Source: Basidiobolus meristosporus CBS 931.73 (lineage: Eukaryota; Basidiobolomycota; Basidiobolomycetes; Basidiobolales; Basidiobolaceae). Taken from it: 64,000 bases of DNA. The stretch is from contig MCFE01000239.1 of NCBI GenBank assembly GCA_002104905.1, positions 55,624-119,623 on the forward strand. The letters run 5' to 3'. A program made the translations under genes and the position numbers. The notes under the pieces were generated by a model. It did no database searches, was not told the DNA's origin, and worked only from the letters and a program-made list of their open reading frames with translations. Numbering within the stretch: position 1 is the first letter of the stretch; every line of letters starts with the position of its first letter. Shown here in pieces: positions 22,711-34,639 of this stretch.

Positions 22711-23806
22711 TCATTATTGCCATCATCTGATGTTATTTTCTATTGATTGATGAGTTTTCATCCAACAATACCATGTTTGGACCTGCTCAGCTTCTTTGTT
22801 TTTGTATTGTAGAGTTTGTGAGCCACATTCCCATCTCAGTTACCCGAAAAATTAAGCATCCTCCTATCTGTAAATGATAGCTGCATCAAAATACATAACT
22901 TTTGAGAAGTGGCGTGTAGGTACTCATGGAGAGTGTATACATGCAGCCAGATTGTATTTAGCACCAGATATGTGCTTTTTCCTCTGAGAAGTCATAGGTC
23001 TGCGTACCACAATATACTCAGCCATCGACATATGCATGTTCACCACAAAACTTACATACACCAGGTTAAAAACAACCATCTCAATACAGAGGGACCATGC
23101 TATCCATCCATCTACAGGTAAGCTTCGATCCCCAAAAGCTAGCCATCCAAAGTTGGCCAAATGACCACCTTAGTTAAGCTTCCGAGCACAGATAATTGGC
23201 AATCCGCTGTGGAGTGTAAGGCACCATTTCAATTCAGTATTTTACAATCCACCATGGCCTGGTTTCACAAGGGTTTGCCAATAGAACCTTGGACTACTTC
23301 GAAGATTCATTACCTATCGAGAATGGCTGAATCAAGAAAACTGGCTTGCCCTCACCGTTGCAGACATAACTCTCACTACTCGCATATATGCAATCATGTG
23401 TCAAGATTTCGTAGAAACTATTAGCCTGTCCGAAAAGCATATTGGAAATTATATTGTGGATAGGCTCCATCGCTGAGTCACCCTAGAATAAATCGCAACC
23501 CTTGGTGATACCAATATTGATCGCTACCAAGGTTGATCATATGGTTGGATAATACGTGAGATACAAGTGTTCCTCAAGAGTCTGGTATGTTATAGAATAG
23601 CAGGGTTGGTGCCACTTGCAGAGAAGGCGGGCTGACGAACCCCCGAGTCAAACTAGTTGGTATAACATTTCAATGAATCACTCTTAGATGTTACTTGATG
23701 CGAGAAAAGTAGATCACATGACTCCGGTGCCAAGTATATAGTGATTGCCAGAAACAAGAAACCCTGAACTAACAATCATTGCATTATCACTTCGGCTTGA
23801 TACGGT
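22711..23806. other. Interval with possible decayed receptor exon
   Basis: No intact gene. On the minus strand at 22924-23160 an open frame includes IAWSLCIEMVVFNLVYVSF, then MSMAEYIVVRRPMTSQRKK, which recalls TM3 and the D-R-Y-x-x-x-x-R-P region of rhodopsin-like receptors. No exons could be joined to it, so at most it is a receptor fragment. The sequence from 23420 to 23806 shows nothing and presumably includes the promoter of copine 2. Confidence 0.35.
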
Positions 23807-26653
23807 ATGCTACAGAGCTCAGAGTATAATGTCATAGCCAACCTGGAAAAGCCAGATTCGTGCCTGGAGCTGCGTCTCGCTTGCAAGTAAAGTGCATTTC
23901 ACAATTGAGAATAGCTTGTCCAGCACGAGACGGCTAAATTCCATCTTCGAAAGAAATCTTGTCAAGTTGGATATATTCTCTCCCTCAGACCCCATGATAG
24001 TGTGTCTGTCATATACAAATGACAGATGGGAGGAATTTGGCCGTACTGAATACATCGAAAATGATGCAAACCCAAAGTTCTTGAAAACATTGAGGCTTGA
24101 GTATCGGTTTGCTGATGCTTTACCTCTAAGGTTTGCTACCATCTTGACTCTTTCTAGCGTTGATAATCGTAACACTCTCTCAATTTCAGGTTTCACGTTT
24201 ATGATATTGATGACCCCACTCATTCGTTAGAGAATGCTGATTCTATCGGCTATCTTGAAACTACGTTGTCGGAAATTGGTATGTGACCAGTATTGCTTAA
24301 TTTGTACAATCATTATATTGAAGTAACCCCAGTGAGTGCACGTGATATGGTTTTGGAGAAACAATTAGTCAACCCCAAGTATTCCGACCCTGGAGCAATC
24401 AGGATAGTGGCTGAAGAAGTGGTGGATTACAAAGATATTCTCAAGTGAGTAGATTGGCAAAACCGGTTTTCATCAGTACATTTCTAATTTCGACTCCAAT
24501 CTTTGCGAAAGCTTTCACCTGAGTGGAAGGGATTTGAAGAAACCGGTTTGTATTGCAATCTTCGGTCCACTTGATCTGTGAGTTAGCTCACTAGTTATAT
24601 CATGCTAGAGCTTCTTTTCTCGATGCAAATTCTTCTACCGAATCAGTCGTTTTCAAGATGGTACAGTGCTAAGCGAGCCATTGATGCTGGTTGATTTGAC
24701 TTGTGTTGGAGGCTTACGATGTCCCATATATTTTAGATGGAAGCTACGTGCTGGTGCACCAGAGTGAGGTCCAGCACAAAAGCACCAACCCTGGATGGTC
24801 TCCGGCTTCAGGTGAGTGGTGGAGGGGGGGGAGGAGGGGTGAAGGCAGAGCAGGGGGCATATGAGTACTGGACCTGATTGCTGACACCCTCCACTTTACA
24901 GTTCCCGTTGTGAATATCTGCAATGGAGATTACGAGAGGCCATTGCTCATAGAGGTGATGGACTGGAGTAGATTTGGGAGTGAGTTTCATGGCACCAAGT
25001 GGCATATATATGTGTCGAACCTATTTCACTAACATGCACTCTAGATCATACATTAATAGGACATTGTAGCACGACTATTAGTGAACTATTTGCCAAGATT
25101 GGATGCGAATTATCTCTTTCAAATAAAGAGAATGAAAAATCAGGAATTCGAGGAAAGGTATTTGTCAGTGCGTGTAGAATTGAGAAGAGTGATACGTAAG
25201 AGCATCTTGAACAGTCTTTGAACATCTCAAAGTTCGTTTGTACTGAGCCGCTTTGACCAGTTTTCTCGACTATCTGCGCGCTGGTGCTGAGCTGAGTATG
25301 ACTGTGGCTATTGACCTGTCCGAGTCCAACGGTATGTCCATCGAGGTATTTGCTCGACTTGTGAACGCATGCTAAGCCACTCTCCCTAACACGATGACAG
25401 GCAAATTCGCGGATCCCACCTCGCTACACTTCCAGTCAGGGACCCAGTACAACTACTATCAAGACGCAATCCTGTCCATTGGTAATGCTCACGAAACAGT
25501 GGGACTTGTCGACAGACCACCGAAACTTACAAATCTATCACAGGCGGTATATTGGAGCCTTATGACTCTGATCGCAAATTCCCTGTAAGTTCACCACACC
25601 GAGGCCTATGTTGGTTAGGATCATGCACTAATGGGTCATCTACGAGTAGGTTTATGGATTTGGGGCTGGGCTGCCAGGCGGAGCCAATCCTCCCTTCTTT
25701 GCTCTAAATGGAAACATCACCCAGGTAAGCTTAGCTTCAGCTCTACCCTTGATGACAAAGTACGCAGCCACACTCTGACGCTGCAGCATTAGCCTGAAGT
25801 GATAGGTGCCAGGGGAATATTCAACGCTTACAACAATGTCGTCGGGAATATTGTGCAGACTGAGCCAACGCTACTAGCGCCAGTAAGTGGCTCTCACCTA
25901 CATCTGAGGAGTATGCAAGTGACCGCAGCACTAACGAATGCCAAAGTTGATCAGCTCCGTCTGCGATAAGATTGAGAAAGGCCTTGCCGTCCCCTCAGTT
26001 AGTGGAGCACAGAACTACCACATCTTGGTTATCATTACTGATGTGAGTATCTGAATATGCTTGCTTGGAATCCTGTGGTCAGACTTATAGTGACAACATT
26101 CCACTCCAGGGACAAATCAACGATATGGAGGATACGGTGAAGGCAGTGATCCGGGGTTCTAAGCTCCCCTTGAGTATTGTGATTGTGGGGATAGGCAGCA
26201 ATGATTTCGCCAACATGAGTATACTGGATGCTGATGAGAGCATCTTGGAGGTAAGTGGGCACTCAGGATATCCAGGTGGATGAGTGGTGCGAACGTGGTA
26301 TTGACGATATTCATGATATTCTCATCGAAAAGGCCAATGGTGTTGAGGCAGAGAGGTAAGCGGAAATCCGGAATACTGGTGGAGGATGCGAACACTGATA
26401 CAGCCTGGACTGTCAACAGAGATATAGTACAGTTTGTGCCGATGAATGAGTTTTGTGACGGAGATCTTACAAAGCTGACAAGCGAGGTAAGTATATTCCA
26501 CGATGTATTGGTATTGCTAATTGCAAGAGTCATACTTGAGCACTTTAGGTTCTGCGTGAGGTGCCCACACAATATCTGCAGTATATGAAGAGTCGAAACA
26601 TCAAGCCTATTCCGGTTATTGACCACAGAAGAACCAGTTGGAAGCTTTATTAG
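23807..26653 (+). CDS. Copine 2 (C2A-C2B-vWA protein)
   Basis: Same 18-exon structure as the gene at 15256: exons 23807-23886, 23954-24130, 24190-24278, 24324-24444, 24512-24577, 24658-24689, 24737-24811, 24902-24979, 25045-25195, 25261-25331, 25401-25481, 25544-25584, 25650-25724, 25793-25882, 25947-26042, 26110-26250, 26352-26486, 26549-26653. The product is 567 residues. C2A begins LELRLACKNLVKLDIFSPSDP; C2B includes NHTLIGHCSTTISELFAKIG; the vWA part has DLSESNGKFADP and ITDGQINDMEDT. Exons 1-4 are clearly diverged from copine 1, exons 5-8 and 10-18 are almost identical, and exon 9 is diverged again. The last residues differ (KLY-stop here, RLY-stop there). Both copies keep intact frames and splice sites, so both are probably expressed. 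Neither shows stop codons or broken introns. Confidence 0.9.
24410..26640 (+). repeat. Duplicated block, copy 2
   Basis: Counterpart of 15859-18088 at an offset of 8551-8552 bp. The diverged island corresponds to about 25049-25162 in exon 9. Introns on both sides of the island match almost base for base. Confidence 0.9.
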
Positions 26654-27321
26654 CTTATTCAAGTGATCACAGCACCGATATTCCACTGTATATGATTATT
26701 CACGTCAAAGACAAGATAACGCAAGCTTATCCTCTTCTTAAGTGTGGTGGTCCTTACTATTAAGAACCATGAAAAACACTCTAGAATCTAGAAAGTGACT
26801 ATAACTTATTATGATTCTATATGTAATAAAACTCGAACCCAGATTGTCATCAAATGTTACATGTGCAGGGTAAAGAACCATTTAATTGTATTCCTTGTCT
26901 CGTAGACTTGGATGATTTGTTTGGCTGTTAGCCTCTGTGATGCATAAACACTGTGGAGAATACCATATTTCCTATTACCGCAGTGCATAGCTGGAAATTA
27001 ATGGTGACATTTTTATATCTAATAAATATAGCATAATGTAGAAGTAAATTTCAAGTTGCATTTACTGTAAAAATGGTCTGATAGGTGCATGATAGGAAAA
27101 AAAATAACCGGTGACTGTTTCAATGCTCATGGTTTTTTTACTAGACATTGAGTCAAATTAACCTCAGGTAAAATCTTCTCATGTGACCATTAGTAGAAAA
27201 AAAGATCATTCAACAGACGTATCCAAAATGGAATCAAATCCATTATACATATGTACTCCAAAAAGGTGGAACTTCGCGTTTCTCTAGTTTCATGTTGGGT
27301 TTTTAACAACTTTGTAACGCC
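26654..27321. other. Intergenic, AT-rich
   Basis: No coding frame, repeat or RNA gene was identified. The region separates two co-oriented genes and should include the copine 2 terminator and the MIP1 promoter. Confidence 0.6.
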
Positions 27322-30300
27322 ATGAACGTTGTGCGACTAGGTCGTCCTAAGGGTGGTTTAAATGCACCACTACACTCGATATCTCTCCTACGGTTTAAAT
27401 TATATCCTCGATCTCGCTTTGCTTATGTAAAGTTTCGTTTGAAATCTGATACTCTCAACTCGCCAGCTTCTGGTAAATTTATTCACCTACAGATCTATTA
27501 CTTCTAAGTACGTATGGAGAATATATATTAATCGGTTTTTTATTAGACATCCCTCGCAATGAACTAGGAATTCAGATGTTAAGCAAAGAGTTAAAGGAAC
27601 AGATCTTTCCAGGCACGAAAAGCTCTGTTCCAAAAATCAAGGCAGCTCTTGCTGTTGAGCATTTGAAGCGGCAAAATATCTGGGGAAAGAATGTGCAACC
27701 AGTACCTAACACCGGATTCAAACTCCCTCCACTAAAAGGTGGCAATATTGAAGAGCACTTCAAGATACTAGGAAAGAATCAGTCTGAACCTTATTTGAGT
27801 CGTGCAAAAGCCTGGTCAAATTCCAAAGAGTTGCCACCGCGACCAACCAATTGGCAGTTTATATCTGGTTGGACAAAATATGACTTGGATGGATCCGCAA
27901 TACCTGTAAAATATCCTGAAGACGATTTCTTAGTTTTCGACATTGAAACTTTATTATCAGAAAGTGATTATCCTTTATTTGCAGTGGCTGTCGGTTCTTC
28001 TGGCTGGTATGCCTGGGTGTCTCCTCGGTTAACCGGTGAAAGTGACAAACTCAGCCATCTCATTCCTATGGGTAACACCGGAAAAGTTATTGTTGGTCAC
28101 AACGTCGGTTTCGATCGTGCTAGAATCTTAGAGGAATACAATGGATCTGGATCAAACAACGTGTTTTTAGATACGATGTCGCTTCATATCGCAGTCGGAG
28201 GGCTCTCAAGTCATCAGAGAGTTAGTTGGATAAACTATGCCAAAGCGGTAGAGAAGAATGATTCGGAGTATTTGCAAAACGAGCAAGTTACGGGTAGATA
28301 TTTCGGCGTGAGCTCCATCAACCGACTTTCAGAAGTAGCCAAGCTATATTGTGGGATTCACCTTGACAAGTCTGCCAGAGATCTTCTAGTTAGTGGCACT
28401 ATTGAGGAGATCAGAGATGAAATATATCCGTTAATGGACTATTGTGCAAGTGATGTATCGGCTACCCACGAGGTGTTCAAAAAGGTTTTCCCCCGATTTC
28501 TTCGGAAATGCCCTCATCCCGTCTCCTTTGCTGGGATACTTCATATGGGTAACTCGTTCTTGACCGTTAATAGGACCTGGGAGGAGTATATCGAAAAATC
28601 TGAAAAAACCTATAACGATATGTCGAGAAGTATTGAGAACAAACTTAAGGAGCTAGCATTGGCAGCAATGAAAACGTCAGAGGATGGTTCTTTTGCGGAT
28701 GATGATTGGTTGAAGCACCTGGACTGGACGACTACTCCATTAAAGATGACCAAGCCAAAGTTCAAGAAGGATGGAACCTACGCTAAAAATGGAGAACCTC
28801 GCCCCTATACGAATCAATTTCTTCCTGGATATCCTGAATGGTACAAGGCTAGCTACGATAAGAAGAGCAATGATTTACGCATCACTACACGTACTCGTAT
28901 CGCGCCGTATTTACTCAAGCTGAAATGGCGGGGCTACCCGGTTTATTACTCGAAAGGTCACGGTTGGACCTTCCGTGTCCCCGTAGAAGATGATATTGGT
29001 GGAAATGTCAAGCCCTGTACCTTCACTGAGGACCCGTTGGACCCAAACTACGAAGAATACCCTATCTCAGATGTAGCTGGAAAATACTATCGAATCCCAC
29101 ACAAAGATGGTGAGCAAGCAAAGTGTGGGAATCCCCTAAGTAAAGGGTATATCAATGCCTTTGAGGATGGGATTTTAACATCAGAATACCCTGCTGCAAG
29201 AGAGGCGTTGAACATGAATGCAATGTGCTCCTATTGGATTAGTGCACGAGAGCGTATCCGGTCGCAGTTTGTCGTTTGGAACAAGGAAAATGAGCATGTT
29301 GGGAATTTAGGATTCGCAGAGCAAGAACCGGACAATGAGGTTGGTATAATTCTGCCCCAGACTGCTACCATGGGAACTATCACTCGCAGAGCTGTAGAAG
29401 CTACTTGGTTAACGGCCAGTAATGCCAAAAAGAATCGTATTGGATCCGAATTGAAGTCAATGATTCGTGCACCGCCAGGTTACTTAATTGTTGGTGCTGA
29501 TGTAGATTCAGAGGAGCTGTGGATTTCTAGCTTGATGGGAGATGGCCAATTCGGATTACATGGTGCCACGGCCCTCGGTTGGATGACGCTTCAGGGGACG
29601 AAATCTCAAGGAACTGATCTTCATTCAAAGACTGCATCCATCGTCGGCATCAATCGAGATCAAGCTAAGATCTTCAACTATGGGCGTATCTATGGCGCAG
29701 GCTTGAAGTTTGCAACACAGCTACTGTTGCAGTTTAATCCAGAAGTGGACGAAAAAACAGCGGTGGAACGTTCAACCACATTATACAACGCTACGAAAGG
29801 TGTCAAAGAGAGAAGCTTGAAATATTTCGGAAAGCCTTTTTGGCATGGCGGAACCGAAAGTTATATGTTCAATTGTTTAGAGCATATTGCTACCTCGGCA
29901 AACCCTACCACGCCAGTACTTGGATGTACCATTCCTGACGCATTGCTTCCCGAAAATGTTGAGAACCAGGTACCTTCAGAGTTCTCATTCCTGTAATCAC
30001 CAATTGATCTAACATTTGATAGTTTATGACTTCCAGAGTTAATTGGGTGGTGCAATCATCTGGTGTAGACTATTTACATTTACTTCTAGTGTCCATGAAG
30101 TATTTGATCGATAGATACAACATCCAAGCACGTTTCATGGTCTCTGTCCATGATGAAGTTCGATACTTGGTTAAAAAGGAAGACCAGTATAGAGCAGCAT
30201 TAGCCATGCAGATTAGTAATTTATGGACACGTTCTTTATTCAGTTACAAAGTTGGAATTCATGATTTACCTCAAGTAAGTAGGAATAATACTCAGAAATG

Positions 30301-30901
30301 GGTTTACAGTAATTTAACTCCATTCTAGTCGGTGGGCTTCTTTTCCTGTGTTGACATCGATCATGTCCTCCGCAAAGAAACCGATATGGACTGCGTGACA
30401 CCGTCAAACCCAGAACCCATTCCTCACGGGCATCAGTATACTATCGAGGATATCCTCGAAAAAACGAATAACGGTCAATTGGGAGATCCCATCGAAGAGA
30501 CTGTTGAAGAAAATACACCCAATGCCTCTAAAAAACCGACTTTTGAGTTCGAGGAATATTTTGACCGAGAATATCTAGAAGCTCAGATGTATACTGATAT
30601 TAGTGACATCGAGGCTGTTCTATCCGGACGGCAAAGCCCATTCATAGAGGATAACCTTCGTGAGATCGAGAAAATCTCCAACCCGGGTGATTCAGAGGAG
30701 ATAATTGTAGATATAGAAACAGCACTTGGTGAGCCTAAATCTAAACCGGAAACGAAAGAGGTCGATGCGTCATCCCCAACCTACATCACAGGTTCGTTGA
30801 ATCAGCTGCTAGGCAAGAAGGCACCAGGAGCTCGCGGAAACTCTAAGCGTAGATCCCAACTAAACAAATTCATCAATCAAGCATCGAGAAGTAATGAATG
30901 A
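27322..30901 (+). CDS. MIP1: Mitochondrial DNA polymerase gamma
   Basis: Replicates and proofreads mitochondrial DNA. Four exons (27322-27472, 27547-29969, 30023-30274, 30329-30901) with GT-AG introns give 1132 residues, within the fungal range. The N-terminus is rich in Arg, Leu and Ser with few acidic residues, as in a mitochondrial presequence. The 3'-5' exonuclease motifs are intact: Exo I FDIETL (Asp182, Glu184), Exo [12 protein letters not shown] and Exo [14 protein letters not shown]. Family A polymerase motifs follow: motif [11 protein letters not shown] (Asp702), motif [17 protein letters not shown] and motif C VHDEV (His901-Asp-Glu). Exon joins restore conserved segments: NELGIQML at the first, [13 protein letters not shown] at the second, DLPQSVGFFS at the third. 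The C-terminal exon encodes an acidic tail of about 150 residues after CVTPSNPEP, ending in a basic stretch. Such fungal-specific tails are known in yeast Mip1 but vary in sequence. Confidence 0.96.
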
Positions 30902-31755
30902 GTAGTGGTACATGTTTACTCGAATGAAAGCTTTTCCAAATCCAATCATTAGATAAGCCAGCCGTATATAGCATATACACCCATTATTGTCATATGTAGT
31001 TTGTTTTTGCCTCGTTCATATGATCCATTCCAATATACAAATCTCTGTACAGTCATGAAAAATCGCCACGTTTTTCGAGCAGTCCAAGTAGCACTCCTGG
31101 CGCAACAATCCAATGAGCTTCCGCTCGGTGCAGGAAGTTCAGCAGGAAACAGGAGATATCCACTTATTTACTTCTAGTCAATAAATTCGACCAGATCATA
31201 GAGTCTAGAGGAGGAGCCAGCAGTAACAAGACTTCAATTTCCAAACTGTCGGTAGAAATCGAAGTGTCCTAGGCTAAGCCTTGAGTTGTATGCCGTAACT
31301 AGTAATATTTCGAGCTGACGGTGACAATGGATTTTATACAATGGCGATTCAGTTGCGCGCTAGGGGCTACCAAGAAAGAAATCGGATTGAATCGAGTAGG
31401 CTTGGGCTGATTCGAATAGGATTAGGCTTGGCCTGTTCTATCCGTTTACGTAGGTACCAGTTCACTCAGTAGACCTTTTGAGGCGGTTTAGACACCAACA
31501 GAAGATGATAAGCAATCGAATCTATCCAATCTTCCGACAGATGGTGTACATAAGAAATGAAGGGGGTGTTGATGATGGATTATATGGCAGGGACGGGCTT
31601 AGAAACCAGCCCAGCTTAGCCATATAAATGGCTCGCCGCTGCTCCAAACTTGTGGCACATCGAAAAGTATTTTTCATAGGAATCACAATCATTCTGGAGA
31701 GTAGGTAACAAGCAAAGTGAACTAACCGAACTAGATTCACTTCTTCAAAATCGCC
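30902..31755. other. Intergenic, receptor upstream region
   Basis: No supported gene. A TATAAAT sequence at about 31623-31629, some 130 bp before the ATG at 31756, could be a promoter element of the receptor gene. A short near-repeat of 'GATT(C/G)GAATAGG' occurs at about 31385-31425. Confidence 0.5.
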
Positions 31756-32754
31756 ATGGCCTCAGCATTTCACCAGCCTCCGGGAACCTTTCCGGAACTT
31801 GAAAAAACCGTCCAGTGGATCAACCTAGCATCGTTGGCAACAACTCTGTTCGTTGCTGTAGACCTCACCTCGGTCATCATCACTCGACGGTATCTGATAA
31901 ATCGGTTTTCCGGCCGGATGGTGTTACGACTATGTGTGGCGGATATCATGGTGGCCGTGAGCAATATCTTGAGTGAGAGGTTCACCACTGTTTCTGGGTG
32001 CATCGTTCTGAACGCTATCAATCAATTTGGCATGCTGGTTTCAGCACTGCTGACCGTGGCCCTGGTTCATAACTTGCGGCTTGTGCTGGTGGAGGGAAAG
32101 CGTGATACCTCGAGACATGAACGAATGTATGTGGTGGCGACCGTCGTGGTATCGCTAGTTGCCACCCTGATCCCAGCCATCTTTGGCTGGGTGAATGGAG
32201 TGTGTGTGGGATATGAATCGATTAGCCCGGCCCCAATAAGGCTCCTGTCCATTTACCTCACATATTTCTTGTGGATCCTGCTCGCACTTCTGTATTCAAT
32301 CTTTGCCATCCCCATTGTCCTGATGCGCCGACCTAAGAAGTCTCGCGTGCTATCGACCTCGAGCACGAGCGCGGCGTCAGCAAAATACGGCCAGGTATCC
32401 AAAAAAGCTGCCCCGTCCACTGCAGAGAGAGAGATCCGCGCCACAGTTTTTAGGATCGTTGGGTACGCCTGGGTTTTGCTGCTCACTCACTTGCCGGTTG
32501 TGTTATCGGTCACCTACAACACAATCCATGCCAGCGAGTCAGGGTCAACGTTTCTGACTTACCTGATGTACGTTACTGCGCCTACCTTGGGTTTACTTCA
32601 CTTCATTATTTTCCTGTTTGATCCAGCCTTCAGGTATGTATTTCCACTGCGCAAGAAGGAGAGTCTTGGAGAACAGGCATGGCAGCTTGTGGATGATGTA
32701 GCTAGCTTAGAGATGCCCTCAGCCGATAATATGCATATCATGAAGTTGATCTAA
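31756..32754 (+). CDS. Seven-transmembrane GPCR-like protein
   Basis: An intronless 332-residue membrane protein with seven hydrophobic segments at about residues 20-42, 56-75, 84-108, 125-147, 158-185, 238-258 and 266-290. The segment TM3 to loop (FGMLVSALLTVALVHNLRLV) ends in a basic stretch rather than a DRY motif. The third cytoplasmic loop (about 190-235) is long, basic and Ser-rich (RRPKKSRVLSTSSTSAAS). The tail after TM7 (LFDPAFRYVF) resembles the N-P-x-x-Y/F region plus helix 8 of G-protein-coupled receptors. It probably senses an extracellular ligand and couples to a heterotrimeric G protein. The class (rhodopsin-like or cAMP-receptor-like) cannot be settled by eye. No signal peptide precedes TM1. 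Confidence 0.75.
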   Translation: MASAFHQPPGTFPELEKTVQWINLASLATTLFVAVDLTSVIITRRYLINRFSGRMVLRLCVADIMVAVSNILSERFTTVSGCIVLNAINQFGMLVSALLTVALVHNLRLVLVEGKRDTSRHERMYVVATVVVSLVATLIPAIFGWVNGVCVGYESISPAPIRLLSIYLTYFLWILLALLYSIFAIPIVLMRRPKKSRVLSTSSTSAASAKYGQVSKKAAPSTAEREIRATVFRIVGYAWVLLLTHLPVVLSVTYNTIHASESGSTFLTYLMYVTAPTLGLLHFIIFLFDPAFRYVFPLRKKESLGEQAWQLVDDVASLEMPSADNMHIMKLI

Positions 32755-33135
32755 CCCCGATTGGTGCAATTCGTGGCATCTACTCGTTTCCTTTCAGACT
32801 CACTTCGAACGCTCCCCCATGCTTTGACATCTTCCGCACCATCTTTTTATCTTTGGGACACTTGATACCTGCTGTTTGGGTAAGAAATTTGCATCCACCC
32901 GATACCATCTACATCACGAACCACTCTGTACCATAACCATGCTTAAGCTCGTAGAGGAAGAGAAGGTACGTAGCGCACTGCCCTATACATTTCCCACCAG
33001 ATATTCACCGTTTTCTCGAGCAAGCTTCCGATATCATCCATTCATTTCTTCCTTCATCAAGTTAACTCTTCGAAACACCCAAGAATCTCTACAGTCTGTA
33101 GATACATGCTGCTGCTCTATATTTTACCGCAATAA
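32755..33135. other. Intergenic, no firm feature
   Basis: Pyrimidine-rich sequence. A short frame MLKLVEEEK at 32939-32965 runs into GTACGT, a possible 5' splice site, but no acceptor joins it in frame to the small gene downstream. Confidence 0.45.
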
Positions 33136-33486
33136 ATGCCATATGTCACACACTGCTGCCGCCTTCCTTCCGGCTGTTCCCTCTTCATGCATCCGGATCC
33201 CAAATGGATTCTTCGGGAATGGCTGGCTACGAGTGCAGAACTCCGACAAGAATCGAGGCCCAAAAGGGGATGGCAATTGGATTACACATCAGATACAGTC
33301 ATTGGGGAAGCGATAGCTAGAAAAGGAAGACCAGTTTGTTGGTTTTGGTATCGGCAGATACGCGTACGTTTATTCGTGCGAAAGGAAATTTGCTATGTGA
33401 CGAGATCTACAAACCATATATAGGCGTCCACCGATAATCCACTGGAAATGCGCAGATATCGCAGGATCCCGGTGGGTAGAAGCTAA
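33136..33486 (+). CDS. Possible two-exon small protein
   Basis: Exons 33136-33363 and 33424-33486, separated by a 60 bp GT-AG intron (GTACGT...TATATAG), give a 96-residue frame. The second exon is open, in phase, and ends in TAA 21 codons later. An internal Met at 33187 would give 79 residues and may be the real start. The central part is rich in Trp, Arg and charged residues (WILREWLATSAELRQES, GRPVCWFWYRQIR), unlike random AT-rich sequence here, and the C-terminus is basic (MRRYRRIPVGRS). I do not recognise the family, and no membrane segment or signal is visible. Confidence 0.4.
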
Positions 33487-33609
33487 TGCATTAGGCGAGT
33501 GAATGCGAAGGAATCGTTCTCGAGGAGAGGCGCTAGTATTCAACGGATAATGTACAAATTGTTACAGAGTTCACCACTCACGGGTGCTTGGGGCAACCAA
33601 CGCTAGGGA

Positions 33610-34639
33610 CTAGATCTTACTCGTGATCCTGTTCCACTCGTACCATCTGTTCCCGAAGCCCAGTATCACTTGCGCTAGGTCTCGGATGAACTTCTTTCGA
33701 TTTCCAAGGTCAAATCTGATGCTTGCGGGCAATTCCACCTGCAACGTGTCCAGCCCGCCGACCTTCCAGTATCTGTACGTGCAGTATCCGCCACGATAGT
33801 ACTTCTCACTGCTGGGAGAGGGGTGCTGCGGCGACGGGACTGTCTTATATCCTAAGGACTCCAGTAATCCACCGAACGACTCGTCGCCTCTGAGCAGCTC
33901 GCCGATTTTGGTGTTCGGATGACGGGCAAGCAGACGGCTAAGGCTGAACGGACCAGCATACGAGTCCAACTCCTGGTCAGTGTGCTCGAGCTCGGAGCTA
34001 TTCAAAAGATACCCTAGCTCGATCCAGTTTTGCGGGTGCCTTTGTCCTGCGATTGGGTGGGTGCGTGGATGCGTGGATTGCAGACACAAATTAGGGAATC
34101 CAGGTTGCATATGGGCAGTCGATTAGAGAAGGCTTACCATGAATATCCAAATAAATCCCGGTTCCGTACAGATTTTGGATCTCCTCACAGGCTTGTGACA
34201 GTCTGGCGTGGTATTTAAAATAAACCTCGGCCGCTTTGGTGTTGTCGTAGGCCAAACTCCCAGGCCTCCTGTTCATATCCACCTTGCTACGACGTAAGTG
34301 GCATATCACCAGGTACGGCCTTTTGCCCATATCACCGAGATACTCAACCAGCAGTCGAGCAATCTCCTGCGTGTGTAGATCCCCCAGCAGACTGGCATTT
34401 GGCGACTTCCGTCTCTCCGGAAACTCTGCTGGGTCTAAATAGCCGCCGTGTGAGGCGCTGATGACTAAGGGGAAGTTGCCTGGGATGTACTCCACATAAT
34501 CGGTGGTAGGCATGTCTTTCGGGAAGGCATGCTTGCTGGTGAATTTCGAGATGGCGCCGGGGTCGATGCTCTCAGCGGTTGGACAGGTGTCTTTTAGGAG
34601 CGAGTTAGCGAGCAGGGATTCTAAGTGGACCTGTTTCAT
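33610..34639 (-). CDS. N-formylglutamate amidohydrolase-like protein
   Basis: Two exons on the minus strand (34639-34138 and 34046-33610) with a 91 bp GT-AG intron give 312 residues. Family signatures are in order: PLVISASHGGYLDP, ERR, GDLHTQEIA, then VICHLRRSKVDMNR, a YHARLSQA segment, the LDIHG motif and the following ELGYLL. The intron interrupts the Gly codon of LDIHG, and joining gives LDIHGQRHPQNWIELGY. The bacterial enzyme (HutG type) hydrolyses N-formyl-L-glutamate in histidine breakdown. Fungal members are of unproven substrate, so only the zinc-hydrolase fold and family are claimed. The C-terminal third (YYRGGYCTYRYW and on) is the less conserved fungal part. The first Met at 34639 fits the family length. 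Confidence 0.82.
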
